A stretch of DNA of 42,579 nucleotides from Actinomycetota bacterium. GTDB taxonomy: Bacteria; Actinomycetota; Thermoleophilia; Gaiellales; Gaiellaceae. The stretch's first letter is position 1; each line of letters opens with the position of its first letter. The DNA is taken from NCBI GenBank assembly GCA_005888365.1, contig VAWZ01000013.1, positions 1-42,579 on the forward strand. The letters are read 5' to 3'. The notes beneath the pieces were generated by a model. The model saw nothing but the letters and a program-made list of their open reading frames with translations. It ran no database searches and had not been told where the DNA came from. The translations under genes and the position numbers were made by a program. Positions 8,222 to 18,281 of this stretch are shown in pieces.

Positions 8222-8698
8222 ATGACCAAGATGCACGCCGTGCCGACGATTCCGCCGTTCGAGCGCTTCTACGAGCAGCACCGTGTCGAGGTGATGCGGC
8301 TCCTCCGGCGCCGGCTCGGCGGCGAGCGCGCCGACGACGCGTTCCAGGAGACCTTCCTGCGGGCGTTGCAGGCGTATGGGCGCCTCGACCACGCGGAGCA
8401 CCTGAGGGCGTGGGTGCTGACGATCGCCCGCAACGTGGCGATCGACACCCTGCGGCGGTCGCAGCCGATCGCCGGGCCCGTCGACCCGCCCGTCGAGGAC
8501 GAACGACCCGCGTACGAGGAGCTCGCGCCGCTCACCGACGGATTGCCGCCGAAGGAGCGCGCCGCCGTCGTGCTCCGCTACGGCTACGACCTTCCGTACG
8601 ACCGGATCGCGTTCGCGCTCGACTCGACTCCCGCCGCCGCCCGGCAGGCCGCATCGACGGGCGTCCGAAGACTTCGTAAGAGGAGGAACCTGCAATGA
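8222..8698 (+). CDS. Sigma-70 family (ECF-like) RNA polymerase sigma factor
   Basis: 158-residue protein with sigma region 2 (FERFYEQHRVEVMRLLRRRL, then DDAFQETFLRAL, LRAWVLTIARNVAIDTLRR, the classic ECF core-binding/-10 helix) and a region 4 (LPPKERAAVVLRYGYDLPYDRIAFALDSTPAAARQAASTGVRRLRKR) for -35 recognition. There is no anti-sigma gene with a membrane segment next to it. Instead the stop overlaps the start of an O6-alkylguanine methyltransferase (ATGA, 8695-8698), suggesting the two are co-translated. ATG at 8231 is an alternative start. Confidence 0.88.
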   Translation: MTKMHAVPTIPPFERFYEQHRVEVMRLLRRRLGGERADDAFQETFLRALQAYGRLDHAEHLRAWVLTIARNVAIDTLRRSQPIAGPVDPPVEDERPAYEELAPLTDGLPPKERAAVVLRYGYDLPYDRIAFALDSTPAAARQAASTGVRRLRKRRNLQ

Positions 8699-9252
8699 CC
8701 ATCTCACCCGACCTCGACCGTCGCTTTCGCGAGGCGGCTCTCGCGTTGGAGCTCGTCGACCTCGGCTTCGACGTCGTCGAGTCCCCGATCGGCCCGCTCT
8801 TCGTCGCCGCCTCCCACCGGGGCCTCGCTTCGATCTCCTTCGACGCGCGACCCGAGGCGCATCTCGAGAAGCTCGCACGGGTCGCCGGCCCTCGTGTCCT
8901 GCGCTCGCCGAAGAGCGTGGACGCGACCCGCCTGGAGCTGGACGAGTACTTCGAGGGTCGCCGGCGGGCTTTCGATCTCACCCTCGATCTCCGCGGCCTT
9001 CCCGCGTTCACGCTGTCCGTGCTGCGCGAGCTCGCGCGCGTGCCGTACGGGGAGACCACGACGTACGGCGCCCTGGCCGCCAAGGCCGGCCACCCTCGAG
9101 CCGCGCGTGCGGTCGGAACCGTGATGAACCGGAATCGGATCCCGATCGTGCTCCCCTGCCACCGGGTTGTCGGCGCCGACGGGTCGCTCGTCGGGTACGG
9201 CGGAGGGCTCGACATCAAGGCAAAGCTCCTCGAGCTCGAGGGCTGGCTCTAG
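8695..9252 (+). CDS. ogt: Methylated-DNA--protein-cysteine S-methyltransferase (Ogt/MGMT)
   Basis: Suicide DNA-repair protein that takes alkyl groups from O6-alkylguanine onto its own cysteine. It has 185 residues: an N-terminal RNase-H-like domain (SPIGPLFVAASHRGLASISF) and a C-terminal helix-turn-helix domain with the acceptor motif PCHRVV, Cys about 155, preceded by GTVMNRNRIPIVL. Compared with typical Ogt there is an extra 25-residue helical N-terminus before SPIGPL. It starts inside the sigma factor stop (ATGA). Its stop shares the sequence CTAG (9249-9252) with the stop of the convergent methyltransferase gene. Confidence 0.94.
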   Translation: MTISPDLDRRFREAALALELVDLGFDVVESPIGPLFVAASHRGLASISFDARPEAHLEKLARVAGPRVLRSPKSVDATRLELDEYFEGRRRAFDLTLDLRGLPAFTLSVLRELARVPYGETTTYGALAAKAGHPRAARAVGTVMNRNRIPIVLPCHRVVGADGSLVGYGGGLDIKAKLLELEGWL

Positions 9253-9944
9253 CGGGGCAACGTGCGCAGGCAGCGCAGCACGAGGTGCATCCGCGTGACG
9301 AGCGGCGTCGGTGCAACCCTGATCGCGTTGACGAGCTGGTCCTGTCCCTCGAGCAGGTCGCGCTTCTCCTCGATTAGGTCCTCGGACTCGTCGAAGTGCT
9401 GCAGGACGTCGTAGTCCGTTTCCTCCTCGAGCTCGTAGAGACCTTCGGCGATCGTCTGCCGCAGCGCCGCCTCCGAGTTCGGAAGATCGACGTTCACCCA
9501 GTCGGGCTCGCGGATCACGCCGACGACCCCCTCGCTCGACTCGACTTGTTCTTCGGTAACGGGATGAATGTCGACGACCGTGCCGCCACGAGCGAGAAGC
9601 GAGTGGACGTGGCGCAGGGCGTGCACGACGCCCTCACCCTGGATTCATCACAACGACCAGGAGAAGAGCGCCAGCTCAAACTCTCCCAGCGGCGCATCGA
9701 CCTCCGCAGCGCCGGCGACGACGAATCTGATCTTCTCGGCGTGCTCGGCACGGAGGGCGGCGCGGGCCGAGGCAATTCGCTCTTCGTCCGGATCCACCGC
9801 CAGCACCGACGCTGCCGAGTTGGCGAATTGAAAGGTCAGCCGCCCGTCACCGCATCCGAGCTCGAGGACGCGCAGACCGTCGACCGGCGCGATCTCCGCA
9901 AGAGCGCGCGCCTCGACGCCTTCGGGATCGATCCGCCACGCCAT
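9249..9944 (-). CDS. Class I SAM methyltransferase interrupted by in-frame TGA TGA (possible double-Sec or disrupted gene)
   Basis: A Rossmann-fold methyltransferase reading of 231 codons in a single frame. Residues 1-98 carry motif I (VLELGCGDGRLTFQFA), VLAVDPDEERI and FELALFSWSL; two consecutive TGA codons follow at 9650-9648 and 9647-9645 (positions 99-100); the same frame then continues as IQGEGVVHALRHVHSLLARGGTVVDIHP to the shared CTAG stop. There is no frame change and no decay elsewhere. A 7-bp perfect hairpin begins 10 bases after the second TGA. Explanations are selenocysteine at both codons, a compensated pair of indels, or a pseudogene expressed as two halves (GTG at 9626). I could not verify what residues homologues carry there. 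Target substrate unknown. Confidence 0.7.
9616..9634 (-). other. SECIS-like hairpin downstream of TGA TGA
   Basis: On the mRNA strand, agggcgt (9634-9628), loop cgtgc (9627-9623) and acgccct (9622-9616) form a perfect 7-bp stem with a 5-base loop containing GU. It starts 10 bases after the second TGA. Bacterial SECIS upper stems lie at about this distance. No bulged U or GGUCU-type loop is present, and GC-rich coding DNA makes hairpins by chance, so this is only suggestive. Confidence 0.35.
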
Positions 9945-10002
9945 CCCTCGATCGTCGCAGAGCCGACGAGCTCACGCCAACCCCAGGAAGCGCGCCGCGC
10001 CG

Positions 10003-10674
10003 TCAGTCGAGCAGGCGGTAGCCGACTCCCCAGACGTTGACGATGAAGCGGTCCTCGTCGGAGAGAGTCAGCTTGCGGCGCAACCGCGACGCGTGCGACT
10101 CGAGTGTGCGCGTGCGGCCGAGCGCTCGGAACCCCCACACCTCGCGCAGCAGCTGCTCCTTCGTGAAGACACGGCTCGGCTCGGAGGCAAGCCGGGCGAG
10201 CAGGTCGAACTCCTTTGCGGACAACGAGACGACGGTGTCATGAACGGAGACGCGTCGGGTTCGCCGGTCGACGACAAGCTCGCCGGCGGTGAGCACCTCG
10301 CCGTTCGAGACAGAGGTCCGCCGAAGCACCGCTCGAATCCGCGCGAGCAGCTCTTCGTACGCGAACGGCCGGCAGAGGACGTCGTCCGCGCCTCGGTCGA
10401 GCGCGCGCACACGATCGACCGCGTCCGAGGACGGCGACAGGAGGATCACGGGGACGTTTCGATCCCATGTCCGGCCCGGCTCGCCGCGACGCAGCCGGAG
10501 GCAGAGCTCGAGCTGCTCGAGGAGCACGAGATCGGGTCGGGCCTGCTCCGTGAGGTCGAGGGCCTCGCTCGCGCGCGTCGCGCCGAGGACGTCGAAGCCG
10601 TCGTCGCGCAGCTGGCGGCCGAGATACTCGCGCGCTTCCGGCTCGAGCTCTGCGACGAGGACTGCGCCCGGCAT
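10003..10674 (-). CDS. OmpR-family response regulator with degenerate receiver
   Basis: 223-residue two-domain regulator. The C-terminal winged helix is intact (LSAKEFDLLARLASEPSRVFTKEQLLREVWG, then SRLRRKL and VNVWGVGYRL). The receiver is atypical: the acidic pocket reads VLVAELEPE instead of the usual DD pair, the phospho-acceptor position is Glu53 in PDLVLLE, the usual Thr/Lys pair reads CRPF with Arg102, and the loop after beta-3 is shortened. It is therefore unlikely to be controlled by ordinary Asp phosphorylation. The ATG at 10674 gives the normal receiver start; an upstream GTG would add 25 unlike residues. No kinase gene is adjacent. Confidence 0.88.
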   Translation of the reverse strand: MPGAVLVAELEPEAREYLGRQLRDDGFDVLGATRASEALDLTEQARPDLVLLEQLELCLRLRRGEPGRTWDRNVPVILLSPSSDAVDRVRALDRGADDVLCRPFAYEELLARIRAVLRRTSVSNGEVLTAGELVVDRRTRRVSVHDTVVSLSAKEFDLLARLASEPSRVFTKEQLLREVWGFRALGRTRTLESHASRLRRKLTLSDEDRFIVNVWGVGYRLLD

Positions 10675-10709
10675 GCGACCGACGCTAGCGGCGCCTCGAG
10701 AAGTACGCC

Positions 10710-10738
10710 AGATGTCCTTTGTGGCGGAACCGTGACAA
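10710..10738 (-). promoter_or_regulatory. Candidate promoter of the degenerate response regulator gene
   Basis: On the minus strand there is a -35-like TTGTCA (10738-10733), a 17-base spacer and a -10-like ACATCT (10715-10710), with the ATG at 10674. The -35 is good and the -10 moderate. The 175-base gap 10675-10849 also holds the hairpin at 10809-10825. Confidence 0.4.
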
Positions 10739-10808
10739 CCGCTCCTCACCCGTCCGAGCGAGTCTCGGCCTGCAGAAACAATGGTGCCGCGTCGTGGCGC
10801 CGCCTGAA

Positions 10809-10825
10809 GGCGGGCTTTGCCCGCC
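10809..10825 (-). terminator. Candidate terminator after the ABC1 kinase gene
   Basis: Perfect 7-bp hairpin: ggcgggc (10809-10815), ttt loop, gcccgcc (10819-10825), located 25-41 bases after the ABC1 kinase stop and followed on the transcribed strand by only two T residues. A competing stem, ccgcc/ggcgg, lies next to it. Likely a weak terminator. Confidence 0.5.
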
Positions 10826-10849
10826 GAAAGGGCTACGCGACCAGCAGCG

Positions 10850-12521
10850 TCAGAGGCGGGAGTGTCGGAGAATTCCCCAGATCAGCCAGAGACCGAAGGT
10901 GGCAGAGAGCATGAAGCCCACGAAGGACAGGAGATGGAGGCCAATGATGTGCGGGCCGCTCTTCGCGAACACTCCGATCACCGACGACCCGATGAGGCCC
11001 CCGGCGACGATGAGCGCCACCGCTATCCGGTTGCTGGCCTGGTGGAGATGCTGGTCGATGTGGTCGACCCCGGGGCTCGAGATGGTCATCTTGAACGTGC
11101 CGTCGCGTAACGCTTCGAGCACGTCGTGGGCCTGGTAGGGAAGCTCGCGGGCGACCGAGCCGAGCGCGAGCGCCTCGATCCGCGCTCGCTGGGCGATGAC
11201 CCTCGGCTGGAAGCGGTCGGCGAGGAGGCCGCGGGCATATGGCTTCGCGACCTCGAAGACGTTGAAGTCCGGATACACCTCGGTGCCTACCGACGCGAGC
11301 GTCGCGATTGCCTTGTCGAGCATCACGAAGCGGCTCGGGAGACGCAGGTTCAGCGAGTAGATGAGCTGGAACCCCTCGCGGATGACCTGCAGCGGGTCGA
11401 TATCGGAGAGCCGAACGCCGTAGTAGCGATCGAAGAGCGTGCGCAGCTCGTCGCGGAACTCCTCCTCTCGGTCGGCCGCGTAGCGGACACCGAGCTCCCG
11501 GAGCCGCCGCGGGATCGAGTCGATGTTCTCGGTCGCGGCGTCGACGAAGAGCCGGGTCAGCCTCGCCATGTCCTCGTCGGTCAGCTTCCCCGCCTGTCCG
11601 AAGTCGACGAGCCCGAGCTGGCCGGTTTCGAGGACGAAGATGTTCGCCGGATGCGGGTCGGCGTGGAAGAACCCGTGCCGGAACACCATCGTCATCCACG
11701 TGTCGGCCATCCGATACGCGATCGCGCGCCGCTCGTCGGGACGCATCGTTTCGACGTCGAGCTCGGACACCTTCTTCCCCCGCAGGAACTCGAGTGTCAG
11801 GACGCGTCCGGTGGAGTACTGGCGGATCACGCGTGGGACGACGACGTCCTCGTTGCGCACGAAGTTGCGGTGGAACGTCTCCGCGTTCCGGGCCTCGTGC
11901 CCGTAGTCGAGCTCGAGCCGGATCGAGCGTGCGAACTCGTCCACCAGCTCCTGTGGATCGATGAACTCCAGCGCCCGGACCCGCTCCTTGAGAAGCCGCG
12001 CCGCCTGGTACAGCAGTCCGAGGTCGGCCTCGATCTGACTCGGAGCGGCAGGGCGCTGGACCTTGACCGCGACCTCTCGCCCGTCCGGCAGCACCGCCCG
12101 ATGGACCTGTCCGATGGACGCCGAGGCGATGGGCAGGCTCGTCGAACTCGAGGAAGGCCTGCTCGACCCGGAGCGCAAGCTCTGCCTCCAAAACCCCGCG
12201 GACCTGACCGAAGGGAACCGGCTTGACGTCGTCCTGCAGCCCGCGGAGCTCGACGACGATGTCCGGAGGGACGACGTCCGGCCGGGTCGAGAGGAGTTGT
12301 CCGAACTTGACGAAGGTCGGCCCGAGCTCGTCGAGCATCTCCCGCAGCCTCCGTCCGCGGTCCGAGGCCGTCGCCTCGATCGGGTCGCGCTCTCCCCAGG
12401 GCACGAGATCGCTCAGCCGATGCCGGCGCAGGAAGTAGCCGAACCCGTGCCGGACCGCGACCTGCGCGATCTCCGTGAGCCGTCCCAGACTTCGCTGCGA
12501 CCGCGCTTCCCGCGTGGCCAT
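10850..12521 (-). pseudogene. ABC1/UbiB-family atypical kinase (AarF), one frameshift
   Basis: ABC1-family protein kinase-like ATPase, linked in other bacteria to quinone or lipid metabolism. The start at 12521 (MATREARSQRSLGRL) runs in one frame through TFVKFGQLLSTRPDVVPPDI to FLEFDEP; near 12134-12140 the homology moves to the next frame as LPIASASIGQVHRAV and continues through GREVAVKVQRP, FFHADPHPANIF, LVDFGQAG and two C-terminal membrane helices. Removing one C in gagcctgccc restores a continuous reading of about 556 residues. Everything else is intact, so a sequencing or assembly error is as likely as a real lesion. A small coiled-coil gene ends 74 bases upstream. Confidence 0.85.
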
Positions 12522-12595
12522 GCCGTCAGTGTCGCACGCCCGGCGGCGCGCTCGAAGGCCCGAAACACCGGCGGCGGTGGCGAGCAGCCCCTGTT

Positions 12596-12925
12596 CTACG
12601 AAACGCGCTCGAGGAGCTTCAGCCGGTGCTCGAGCTGCGCGACGCGGAGCCTGAGATCGTCGACCGCATCCCGAGAGGCGATTCCGAGCTCCTCGCCGAC
12701 CTTGGACGCGGCGTCGGTCGTTCGCTCTCCGAGGCGTCCGGCTTCGCGACGCCAGCTCTCGAGCACGTCCGCGAGCGCCGCCCGAACGTCGTCCCGCTCG
12801 ACCCCGAGGCGCGACGCGATCTCGTCCGAAAGCTCGTCGGCATGCCCCGCGGCGAGAGCAAACGCACCCAGCCCGGCGAGAGCGAGCGTCTCGAGCGACC
12901 CGCGCGCGTTATCGCGGTCGGCCAT
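12596..12925 (-). CDS. Small helical/coiled-coil protein of unknown function
   Basis: 109 residues, almost wholly helical: MADRDNARGSLETLAL, a short Ala/Gly/Leu-rich segment (ALAGLGAFALAAGHADEL, too short to be a confident membrane helix), an acidic/basic region (LGVERDDVRAALADVLESWR) and a C-terminal heptad stretch (DAVDDLRLRVAQLEHRLKLL). It superficially recalls phasin-like or polyhydroxyalkanoate-regulator proteins, but I cannot assign a family. The ATG at 12925 overlaps the end of secDF by 17 bases, so it is probably translated with it. The open frame continues upstream to 13228 only as an antiparallel-composition shadow inside secDF. Confidence 0.7.
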   Translation of the reverse strand: MADRDNARGSLETLALAGLGAFALAAGHADELSDEIASRLGVERDDVRAALADVLESWRREAGRLGERTTDAASKVGEELGIASRDAVDDLRLRVAQLEHRLKLLERVS

Positions 12926-15653
12926 GGGGCCTCGACGCACGCCGCTGGCGGCGTCGCTCGCGTTTCGAGGAGACCGGCTTCGCGAGTCCCGCCGCTGCGG
13001 GTACCGGCTGCGGCTGCTCGGGCTCCTCCTCGGACTGGACAGGCTGAGCCTCCGGCACGCCCGTTCCGTCTCCGTCTCCGTCGCCGAGGTCGAGCATGCC
13101 TCCGACCGAGGTGACTCCCTCGAGGGCGCCGAGGTCGTCGCGGCGACGCTGGAACTCGGGCTCACGCTCCTTGAGCACCGCGAACAACGGTGCCGCGACG
13201 AAGATCGACGAGTAGGCGCCGGAGCCAATTCCCACGAGGAGGGCGAAGGCGAAGTCCTTGAGCGTGTCGCCGCCGAAGACGTAGAGCGAGGCGACCGGGA
13301 GCAGCGTGATGAAGGTCGTCGCGAGCGAACGCGGCAGGACCTCCCAGAGAGAGACGTTCCCGATCACCCGGACCGAGGCACGCCGCATGAGCGGGATGTT
13401 CTCGCGGATGCGGTCGAAGATGATGATCGTGTCGTAGATCGAGTACCCGAGCACGGTGAGCACAGCGGCGACCGTCGCGGTGGTCACCTCCCGGCCCGTG
13501 AGGGCGTAGATCCCGACGGTGATGACGACGTCGTGGGCGAGGGCGACGAGCGCTCCGACCGAGTACTTCCACTGGAAGCGGATCGAGATGTAGAGAACGA
13601 TCAGGAGAAGGCTCACGACGATTGCCCAGATCGCGCTCCTCGCGATCTGGCGGCCGAAGCTCTCGGACACGTTCTTGGCACCGAACGACTTCGCCCCGAC
13701 GGCCTCGCCGAGGTCGGACTGAAGCGCGTTCTGCTCCGAGGTGGAGAGCGACTCGGTGCGGATCTGGAAGCTCTGGTACTTGCCACCAACCGAGCTGCCG
13801 CGCCCCTGTATGACCGCGTTCGCCTGGCCGATTCGGGCCGCCTGGCTGCGAACGGTGTCGAGCGCGGTCGGCTGTGCCGTCTTGAACGTGATCTGCGTCC
13901 CGCCCTTGAAGTCGATGCCGAGGTTCAGGCCGCGAGCGCCGAGCGCGATGATGGACAGCGCGACGACCGCGCCGGAGACCGCGAACCAGATGCGGCGCTT
14001 GCCGATGAAGTCCGCGCGCAGCCAGCGGGCGACGCCCTGTCCGGTCGCGCCCATCAGACGCGGGCTGTCGAACCACTCGAAGCCCGCGAGCAGCGCCAGG
14101 ATCGCGCGCGTCGCGAGCACCGCCGTCAACATCGAGAGCGCCGTCCCGATGAGGAGCATGAGGGCGAAGCCCTTCACGCTCGCGGTCGCGACCGCGAAGA
14201 GGACGAGGGCCGTGATCGCGGTCACTACGTTCGCGTCCACGATCGTGTGGAAGCCCTTCGAGTACCCCTGGGCGACCGCTGCGCGCACCGATCTCCCGGC
14301 ACGCACCTCTTCCTTGATCCGCTCGAAGATGACGACGTTCGCGTCAGCGGCCACGCCGAAGGTCAGTACGAGGCCGGCGAAGCCGGGCAGCGTCAGTGTG
14401 ACGTTGAAGAGCAGGATCGCGGCATAGAGGAACGCCGCGTAGATGCCGAGGCCCGCGACCGCGACGACCCCGAGGAAGCGGTAGAAGACGAGGAGGAAGA
14501 TCGCGACGAGGATGAGCCCGGCGAGGGCGGCTCGCTTCGCCTGGTTCAACGAGTCCTTCCCGAGCGTCGCCGAGATATCCGTGCGATCGAGCGTCTTGAA
14601 GTTGACCGGAAGCGCACCCGTCTGCAGGACGAGCGCGATGCTCTTTGCCTCGCCGATCGACTGCAGGCCCGTGATCTGGGCTCGTCCGCCTCCGATTCCG
14701 CCCGAGAGCGAGCCGTCCGTGTAGTCGATCTGCGGGAAGGTGCGGATCTCGCGGTCGAGCACGATCGCGAAGTGCTGCGGAGCGTTCTTGATCCGCCCAC
14801 GCGTCCACTCCTGGGCCGTGATGTCCTGGAACTCCTTGCCGCCCTTCTTCGTGAACTCCATGGTTACGATCGGCTGGCCGGTCTGGGAGTCGAAGTCCGC
14901 GCGGGTGCCCGAGAGCTTGAGATCGCTCCCGGTCATCTGGGGGACGTTGGGCGGCTGGTACTTGAAGAGGTAGTAGTAGGTCTGTGTCGGCTCGACCCCC
15001 TGACCGTTCCCGCCCGGACAGACCACCGCGTTCTGGCCGCACGTGACGACGACCATGCCGTGCGGGACCGCGAAGAGCTCTCTCCCGTTCTTGGCATTGA
15101 GCGGCTTGGACGCATCCTTCTCCGTCGCGAACGGTCCCGCGACAAGCTTTTTCGTCTTGGTGTTGAAGACGTAATACGCATCTGACTTCCCGGCTTGCGC
15201 CTGGGACTGGACCGCGGCCAGGAGCTCGTACAGCGAGGCGTGCTCCACCGGTTCGCCGTTGATCGAGGTCGAGGGGCCGACGAGCGAGGTCTCGAGGTCG
15301 TAGAGCTCGAGCTGCGCCGTCTTGCCGATGATCTGCGCGGCTGCCTGCGGGTTCTTGATGCCGGGGAGGTCGATGACGATCTGATCGGCCCCCTGCTTGC
15401 GGATCTCGGGCTCGCTCACGCCGAGCTTGTCGACGCGGCTCCTCATGATGTCGACGGAGCGGTCGAGGTCGGCCGACGTGAGCTTCTTGTTCGGCGGCGG
15501 AACAGCCTGCAACGTCACCTGCAGCCCGCCCTGGAGATCGAGGCCGAGCGTCGGTTTCTTGTGGATCGGGGAGCCCGGGATCGCGAGCAGCGCGACCGCG
15601 ACGAGGGCCGCGACGAGGAGCGCGACGATGTAGAGGGACGAGCGACGGTTCAC
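12909..15653 (-). CDS. secDF: SecD-SecF fusion protein export membrane protein
   Basis: Proton-driven accessory to SecYEG that helps pull exported proteins across the membrane. A single 914-residue chain holds SecD (TM1, then LGLDLQGGLQVTLQ near 36-49, the P1 domain, and the five-helix block with GVAADANVVIFERIKEEV near 430-447) followed by SecF (NLGIDFKGGTQITFKT from about 575, and VLGYSIYDTIIIFDRIREN near 730-748). Both essential Asp-containing motifs are present. The Pro/Glu/Gln-rich linker and basic tail after about 840 are low complexity. The start is GTG. yajC ends 15 bases upstream. Fused SecDF is known from Bacillus; many actinobacteria have two genes. Confidence 0.96.
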   Translation of the reverse strand: MNRRSSLYIVALLVAALVAVALLAIPGSPIHKKPTLGLDLQGGLQVTLQAVPPPNKKLTSADLDRSVDIMRSRVDKLGVSEPEIRKQGADQIVIDLPGIKNPQAAAQIIGKTAQLELYDLETSLVGPSTSINGEPVEHASLYELLAAVQSQAQAGKSDAYYVFNTKTKKLVAGPFATEKDASKPLNAKNGRELFAVPHGMVVVTCGQNAVVCPGGNGQGVEPTQTYYYLFKYQPPNVPQMTGSDLKLSGTRADFDSQTGQPIVTMEFTKKGGKEFQDITAQEWTRGRIKNAPQHFAIVLDREIRTFPQIDYTDGSLSGGIGGGRAQITGLQSIGEAKSIALVLQTGALPVNFKTLDRTDISATLGKDSLNQAKRAALAGLILVAIFLLVFYRFLGVVAVAGLGIYAAFLYAAILLFNVTLTLPGFAGLVLTFGVAADANVVIFERIKEEVRAGRSVRAAVAQGYSKGFHTIVDANVVTAITALVLFAVATASVKGFALMLLIGTALSMLTAVLATRAILALLAGFEWFDSPRLMGATGQGVARWLRADFIGKRRIWFAVSGAVVALSIIALGARGLNLGIDFKGGTQITFKTAQPTALDTVRSQAARIGQANAVIQGRGSSVGGKYQSFQIRTESLSTSEQNALQSDLGEAVGAKSFGAKNVSESFGRQIARSAIWAIVVSLLLIVLYISIRFQWKYSVGALVALAHDVVITVGIYALTGREVTTATVAAVLTVLGYSIYDTIIIFDRIRENIPLMRRASVRVIGNVSLWEVLPRSLATTFITLLPVASLYVFGGDTLKDFAFALLVGIGSGAYSSIFVAAPLFAVLKEREPEFQRRRDDLGALEGVTSVGGMLDLGDGDGDGTGVPEAQPVQSEEEPEQPQPVPAAAGLAKPVSSKRERRRQRRASRPHGRPR

Positions 15654-15668
15654 GGCCGGGCGGTCAGG

Positions 15669-17299
<1,631 letters not shown>

Positions 17300-17312
17300 T
17301 CAGTCACCCGCA

Positions 17313-18254
17313 CTAGAGCACGAGCATGGCGTCGCCAAAGGAAAAGAAGCGGTACCGCTCGGCGATCGCGGCCCGATAGAGCTCGCGCGTCTCCTCGATC
17401 CCGGCAAAGGCCATCACGAGCGCAAGCGGAGTCGACCGTGGAAGGTGGAAGTTCGTGAGCAGGGCGTCCACCCTCCGGAAGTCGAAGCCAGGCTTGACGA
17501 AGAGCGTCGCACGGCCGTCGAGCTCATGCGTCCGGACGACCGTCTCGACGACTCGCACAGCGGTCGTGCCCACCGCCAGGACGCGCTCCGCAGCGGCAAT
17601 TCGCCGCCACGCGCCCGAAGCGACCGAGTAGCGCTCCCCGTGCAGCGTGTGCCCCTCGAGCAGCTCCGACGTCACCGGCTGAAACGTGTCGAGCCCGACG
17701 TGGAGCGTCACGCAAGCGTGGTCGAGATTCTGAAGCAGCTCGCGGGTGAAGTGCAGCCCTGCCGTCGGTGCCGCGGCCGACCCGGCCTCACGCGCGTAGA
17801 CCGTCTGGTAGCGCTCCGGATCCTCGAGCGGCCGGTGGATGTACGGAGGCAACGGCACGTCGCCTGCCGGCTCTCCCTCGAGATGGAGGAGCCAGCGCCC
17901 GCGGCCGAGCGGCTCGAGCAGCTCCACGGGCCCCAGCTGCTCTCCCGCGCGCAGACGCTTGCTCGGACGCGCGAGACCTTCCCAGGCTCCGGCCTCGCCG
18001 CGACGCTCCAGCAGGAAGACCTCGACGGCCCCGCCTGACTCGCGTCTGAGGCGCAGCCTTGCAGGGACCACCCGCGTGTCGTTGAGGACGACGAGCTCCC
18101 GCTCGAGGAGCGCGGGCAAGTCGGCGAACGTCCGGTGCTCGATCTGGTCCGTTCGACGGCGGTAGACCAGCAGCCGCGAGTCGTCTCGCCTCTCGGTCGG
18201 AGTCTGTGCGATCAGCTCCTCGGGCAGGTCGTACTCGAGCACGGCGGTGTCCAT
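17313..18254 (-). CDS. queA: S-adenosylmethionine:tRNA ribosyltransferase-isomerase QueA
   Basis: Converts preQ1-34 tRNA to epoxyqueuosine tRNA using the ribosyl part of SAM. It has 313 residues, slightly short of the usual 340. It starts with YDLPEELIAQTPTERRDDSRLL and includes VLNDTRVVPARL, the LPPYIHRPL motif, YQTVYAREAGSAAAPTAGLHFT and TNFHLPRSTPL. An open frame extends 166 codons further upstream but is antisense to the divergent gene at 18282, so the ATG at 18254 is chosen. The start is probably leaderless, with a TACTCT element 9 bases before it. Confidence 0.95.
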   Translation of the reverse strand: MDTAVLEYDLPEELIAQTPTERRDDSRLLVYRRRTDQIEHRTFADLPALLERELVVLNDTRVVPARLRLRRESGGAVEVFLLERRGEAGAWEGLARPSKRLRAGEQLGPVELLEPLGRGRWLLHLEGEPAGDVPLPPYIHRPLEDPERYQTVYAREAGSAAAPTAGLHFTRELLQNLDHACVTLHVGLDTFQPVTSELLEGHTLHGERYSVASGAWRRIAAAERVLAVGTTAVRVVETVVRTHELDGRATLFVKPGFDFRRVDALLTNFHLPRSTPLALVMAFAGIEETRELYRAAIAERYRFFSFGDAMLVL

Positions 18255-18263
18255 CCGACGCTG

Positions 18264-18273
18264 AGAGTAGCCT
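18264..18273. promoter_or_regulatory. Overlapping divergent -10 elements (queA and 18282 gene)
   Basis: Only 27 bases separate two divergent starts. Plus strand TAGCCT (18268-18273) lies 8 bases before ATG 18282; minus strand TACTCT (18269-18264) lies 9 bases before ATG 18254. The two hexamers overlap by two bases. This fits a bidirectional promoter giving leaderless mRNAs both ways. No convincing -35 on either side. Confidence 0.45.
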
Positions 18274-18281
18274 CGCCGCTC

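Noticed and set aside
12063-15185. Plus-strand open frame of 1040 codons
   Set aside because: Antisense to secDF; its Arg/Asp/Glu-rich translation has no domain and is the usual GC-rich mirror frame of a real gene.
18135-18281. Longer N-terminus for the coiled-coil gene at 18282
   Set aside because: The extension lies wholly inside queA on the other strand and is not helical like the rest of the protein.
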